A DNA stretch of 64,000 nt from contig KV748176.1 in assembly GCA_001692895.1 (NCBI GenBank), positions 1,674,001 to 1,738,000 on the forward strand, read 5' to 3'. Source of the DNA: Cenococcum geophilum 1.58. Lineage: Eukaryota > Ascomycota > Dothideomycetes > Gloniales > Gloniaceae. Of this stretch, positions 60,693-64,000 are shown in pieces (position 1 is the first letter of the stretch; each line of letters opens with the position of its first letter). The notes under the pieces are model-generated. The model searched no databases and was not told where the DNA came from. It saw only the letters and a list, made by a program, of their open reading frames with translations. Made by a program: the position numbers and the translations under genes.

Positions 60693-61423
60693 ATTTTATA
60701 TAATCTTTACCTTATATAACCGCAATCTACGGCAATTTATAGCAATTTGCTAGTACCGTAATACTACCTAAGATTGTTTAAAACTATCTATAATTATCCA
60801 CCACAATCTATCGTTTTCCACTAGCGCTATAACATTTAGTAATATTAATTATTATATTATTATACTTAATTTATATATAAAAAATTAGCCTGCGAAGCCC
60901 TATTATACATATTTACGTTACTATAGGTAGAAATATTATTAGGAAATCGTTTCTTATAATAACTAAGTATAGAGGTAATAGTAGGAAGCCATTATAGCGC
61001 ATACGGCGCGCTATTATCGCGGTTTTATAGTGTTAAGCCTATAACGTATATATTATATAAAGTATCGCCCTTAATAATACTAAGAGCCTTACTGCCTCTA
61101 TACAAGGCTCCCGCTCTACTACATAGGGAGGCCTATTAAGGGAAATAGAAATATAAAAACTACTTAATATATAACTACCTAGCTTATAGCTAGGGCCGAA
61201 ACTAGCCTTATTAAGCTAGCGGATATAGATACGCCCTAGGTATATAATAGGACACCCTTAGGCTTATACTAGCTCTAAGATTATAAGATAAGGGTATAAG
61301 GAACCTCTCTTTATAAGAACTTGTTAAGGTTAATATATCGTAAACACCTTATATAAAACTTATTAAAGCCCGCCTAGAGAACTCGTTAAGTCCCCTTTAC
61401 GAGGGCCTATTTAGTATCTAATA
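60693..61423. other. AT-rich DNA between the left repeat copy and the Tc1 element
   Basis: RIP-type composition, no recognisable coding relic. It probably belongs to the element bounded by the 60563 and 63871 repeats, into which the Tc1 element inserted. Confidence 0.4.
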
Positions 61424-61425
61424 TA

Positions 61426-63748
61426 CGGAGGTCGGTAACCAAAGTTTTTGCACCTTCCTAATTAGGAAGTTTGGCTCACCGCCCGCTGACCGCTGACGGC
61501 AGAATACTTCTGCAGCCTATCTACCGCTCTAAAATTGCTGGTAAGGACTCTCTAAGCTTGAATCTTGCTGTACCAACTATGGTTTTCCATTAGCTCGCGA
61601 CCAGGGCTTAGGCCCTGGCCATAAAAGCTATAGGAGCCACCCTCGAGCACATCCAGAGCGTTACCTTAATTAAACAACGCGCCTCCAGTATTTCTTTACA
61701 AAAGCTATTAATTGTAGCTGGAATCCTACTATAAATCCTCTTATTATTGATGGCTATATTGTTGACGGCCCACGTCCTGGTAGAAAGCCTAAAGTTACCT
61801 GCGAGTTTGAACAACGAATCCTTAAGAAAGTTACCTCCGATCGATATGGGCGAGAGAAATCCTGCGCTTATATCGCTGCCGAATGCGGCTACTCTACCCA
61901 AACTGTTTGGCGAGTTCTGCGACGTTATAGATACCGAAAAACAAAGCCTATAAAGAAGCCTTGTCTTATAAAAGCTATAAAGGAAGCTTACTATTAGTTT
62001 GCCCTGTAATATAAGGATTAGACGATTAAGGATTGGAAGAACGTTATATGGAGCGACGAGACGGGCGTTATTCTACACCATAGAAGAGGCGGCTATAAAC
62101 TCTGGCGCTTGGCTTAGGAAAAGGTTAATAAGTTAGCTATTTATCCTTAATTTAAGAGGGCTAATAAATTTATATTTTGGGGCGCCTTTTTATATAATTG
62201 GAAGTCGCTATACCTAATCTAGAAGCCTAAGGCTGCAGAGGAGAAGAAGGCGTTAAAGCTGGAGCTTTAAAAGATTAACGAGGCGATAGAGCCAGAGCTT
62301 CGTTAGGCGTAGGAGCTTACTACTAGTTTAAGATAACTGGGCCTCCGTAATAAGCTAGGTAGGAAACCTTAGTTTTAAATAAGTAAGGAAAACGGTGCTA
62401 TTAAGCGTACAGCTAAGAAAGGTAGTATTAATTGGTATCGCTACCTTACTAAGTGCCTCCTTCCAGTCCTTATTCCCTTTATAATTAAGTACCAGATTAA
62501 TCGCCTAGATATAATTATTCAAGAGGATAAAGCTCCCGCTTATTTATTAAAGCACTAGCAGATCTATTTTAACGCAGTAGGCCTCTAGCGTCTGCTTTGG
62601 CTAGGCAATTCACCCAATCTAAATATAATTAAGCTATGCTGGTACTACCTTAAATGAGTTACTATAAAGAAGGGTGTACTAAAGAATTGAGTAGAAGCTG
62701 AGCGAGTTTAGTAAAAGGCATGGGACGAGCTTAAACAGTGGCGGATTTAAGCTTAGATAGAGCGAATTCCATATTATATTTAAGAGGTTATTCGCTATAG
62801 AGGAGGCAACAAATATCGCGAGGGTGCTGCTAATAATGTAAGAGATTAGAAGGCGCTTAAACAGATAGATTGATATTACCACTAAGTAATTAATTATATG
62901 CGATAGTAGGTGCTTTTAAGCCTTAATTATATTAATCCGAATAAGCCTCTGTTTAGAAAGCCTTAGCCGCTAAAGCTTCCGTAGCGTATATAAATAGGAC
63001 CTTATCTACTAAATGCCTTAATGGATATTAAGCCTCTATACCAAATTAACACCCTAAAGCTTTGCCGCCGCTAACGGGCCATATAGGCACCTAACCAGCC
63101 TCACCCTTAGCTAACAGCTACCTCTAAGCCTCCTCTACTTAAGCCTCTACCACCTATTAAGCCTCCTCTACCGCAGCCTTAATTAATTTAGAATTAACCG
63201 GATACAAAGGGCAGAAACTTAAAGAAGGCAGCGTTTAAAGTTGGCTTTATAGAGCCTTAAGTTTAGCAGCAGCCGGAGCGGCGGTAGGAGGAAGTTTAAC
63301 ACTACAAGGTAGATACTAGGTGGAATATAATTAATCAGCTAATGAGGAAGTGGGTAAGAAAGAAGGGCTCTACTACTACCTCTAATAAGACTATAGATAA
63401 GAGCAGAAGCTCTACTAGTAGGTTAATTAACGTTAAATTAAGCTCTATATAGAAGATTTCGAAGAAGGCAAAAAGATGGTAGCGAATTAAGCATGCAGAG
63501 GACTTTACTTAACCAGTAGGGGACCTTTTTAAGCCTCCGCAGAGCCGAAAGCTACGCCTACGCAAAGCTGAACACCTTCTAAATAGTTAGCTTATTAATC
63601 AGTTAATTAAATCTATATATATTGCCTTTCGTTCGAAGCTTTAAGTATAATTTTAATGCGGCTAAGGCTGAACTTCATGTTTTGCCGGTAGGCGGTGAGC
63701 TAAACTTCCTAATTAGGAAGGTGCAAAAACTTTGGTTACCGACCTCCG
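61426..63748 (+). mobile_element. Tc1-type DNA transposon with 58-bp terminal inverted repeats
   Basis: 2323 bp. The 58-bp arms (61426-61483 and 63691-63748) start CGGAGGTCGGTAACCAAAG and match with one mismatch. TA is duplicated on both sides (61424-61425 and 63749-63750). Each arm contains a perfect 16-bp palindrome CTTCCTAATTAGGAAG (61454-61469 and 63705-63720). The first 500 bp are much less RIP-mutated than the rest. Confidence 0.92.
61579..63290 (+). pseudogene. Tc1 (DD34E) transposase, frameshifted and RIP-mutated
   Basis: From ATG at 61579 an N-terminal helix-turn-helix region is readable (ALAIKAIGATLEHIQSVT). A frameshift near 61683 moves the frame, and the protein continues as NPLIIDGYIVDGPRPGRKPK, a second HTH (AAECGYSTQTVWRVLRR), DWKNVIWSDETGVIL (first Asp) and IIQEDKAPAYLL (second Asp). 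The third motif reads NSPNLNIIKLCW (near 62610-62642), so the expected Glu is Lys. The spacing from the second Asp to that residue is 34, which gives DD34E. A basic, Pro-rich tail (63060-63290) follows. The enzyme is inactive by frameshift, stops and loss of the third acid. Open frames at 61608-61901 and 62679-62882 on the minus strand are shadows. Confidence 0.85.
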
Positions 63749-63870
63749 TACCTAGGTAACTTAAAAGAGGGTCTTAATAGGCGTAGTGCGCGCGACCTAG
63801 ATAATAGCGACGCGACGGCGACGTAACGGCGACTAGATAGCTTAATGAGATGGAAATATAGGTAAAGCTC

Positions 63871-64000
63871 TATTAGCGACTTGGTTAATCGAGGCACAAG
63901 CACGGCGAGAGGGACGCGTAAGCCTATACAATTGGATTATCTATAAACGAGGATCCAAAGCTAGAGAAAGGAAAGGAGAAGACTAGCAGCGTCACTTAAA
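63871..64000. repeat. Right copy of the 130-bp direct repeat, cut by the window edge
   Basis: Matches 60563-60692 and keeps CpG/CpA sites (GAGGCACAAGCACGGCGAGA), so it is the less mutated copy. The match is still running when the window ends. Confidence 0.6.

Noticed and set aside
1-64000. CRISPR array, bacterial operon, rRNA genes
   Set aside because: No regularly spaced repeats, no prokaryotic gene organisation and no rRNA sequence recognised; the DNA is fungal.

Overview
The window is nuclear DNA of a filamentous ascomycete (Pezizomycotina). The evidence is short GT-AG introns of 48-71 bp, a HET-domain gene, a fungal CSC1/DUF221 channel gene, and a large AT-rich block whose repeat copies differ almost only by C-to-T and G-to-A changes, mostly at CpA/TpG. 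That is the signature of repeat-induced point mutation (RIP). I cannot name the species.

Layout. Positions 1-440 are RIP-type AT-rich DNA. They abut the broken 3' end of an aldehyde dehydrogenase gene (443-817). Positions 999-12460 are an ordinary gene island: a multi-exon CSC1/OSCA-like channel (minus), a single-exon HET-domain gene (plus), a two-exon low-complexity protein gene (minus) and an eight-exon secreted GMC oxidoreductase gene (plus). I read the exon joins from splice sites and reading phase, and all of them close in frame. Nothing suggests that these four genes form one pathway.

From about 12.7 kb to the end I see no intact host gene. Almost all of 13826-60543 is one 46.7 kb nest of transposons. 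The outermost element F is a minus-strand Ty3/Gypsy element with 217-bp LTRs. Inside F lie: a Ngaro-type tyrosine-recombinase retrotransposon with split direct repeats (14461-19202); Gypsy chromovirus copy A (19649-35586, TSD GTAAG); Gypsy element E on the minus strand (35621-43600, TSD ATTAG); a solo LTR (44477-44663); and Gypsy chromovirus copy B (47408-56425), of the same family as A. Copy A is itself interrupted by a Fot1/Pogo DNA transposon (22723-24741, TA duplication) and by a Ty1/Copia element C (25513-32442, TSD CCCTT). C carries a 989-bp non-coding insertion with a 15-bp duplication. Copy B is interrupted by a 2.1-kb LINE-derived element that holds only ORF1. Copies A and B each supply the empty site for insertions in the other.

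To the right, 60563-64000 holds a direct repeat cut off by the window edge, with a 2.3-kb Tc1-type transposon (58-bp terminal repeats) between its two copies. Every reverse transcriptase I could read has lost at least one catalytic aspartate (D to N), and both DNA transposases have lost their third catalytic acid. The block is therefore a graveyard rather than an active set. Its value is in the order of insertion events and in the few less mutated insertions.
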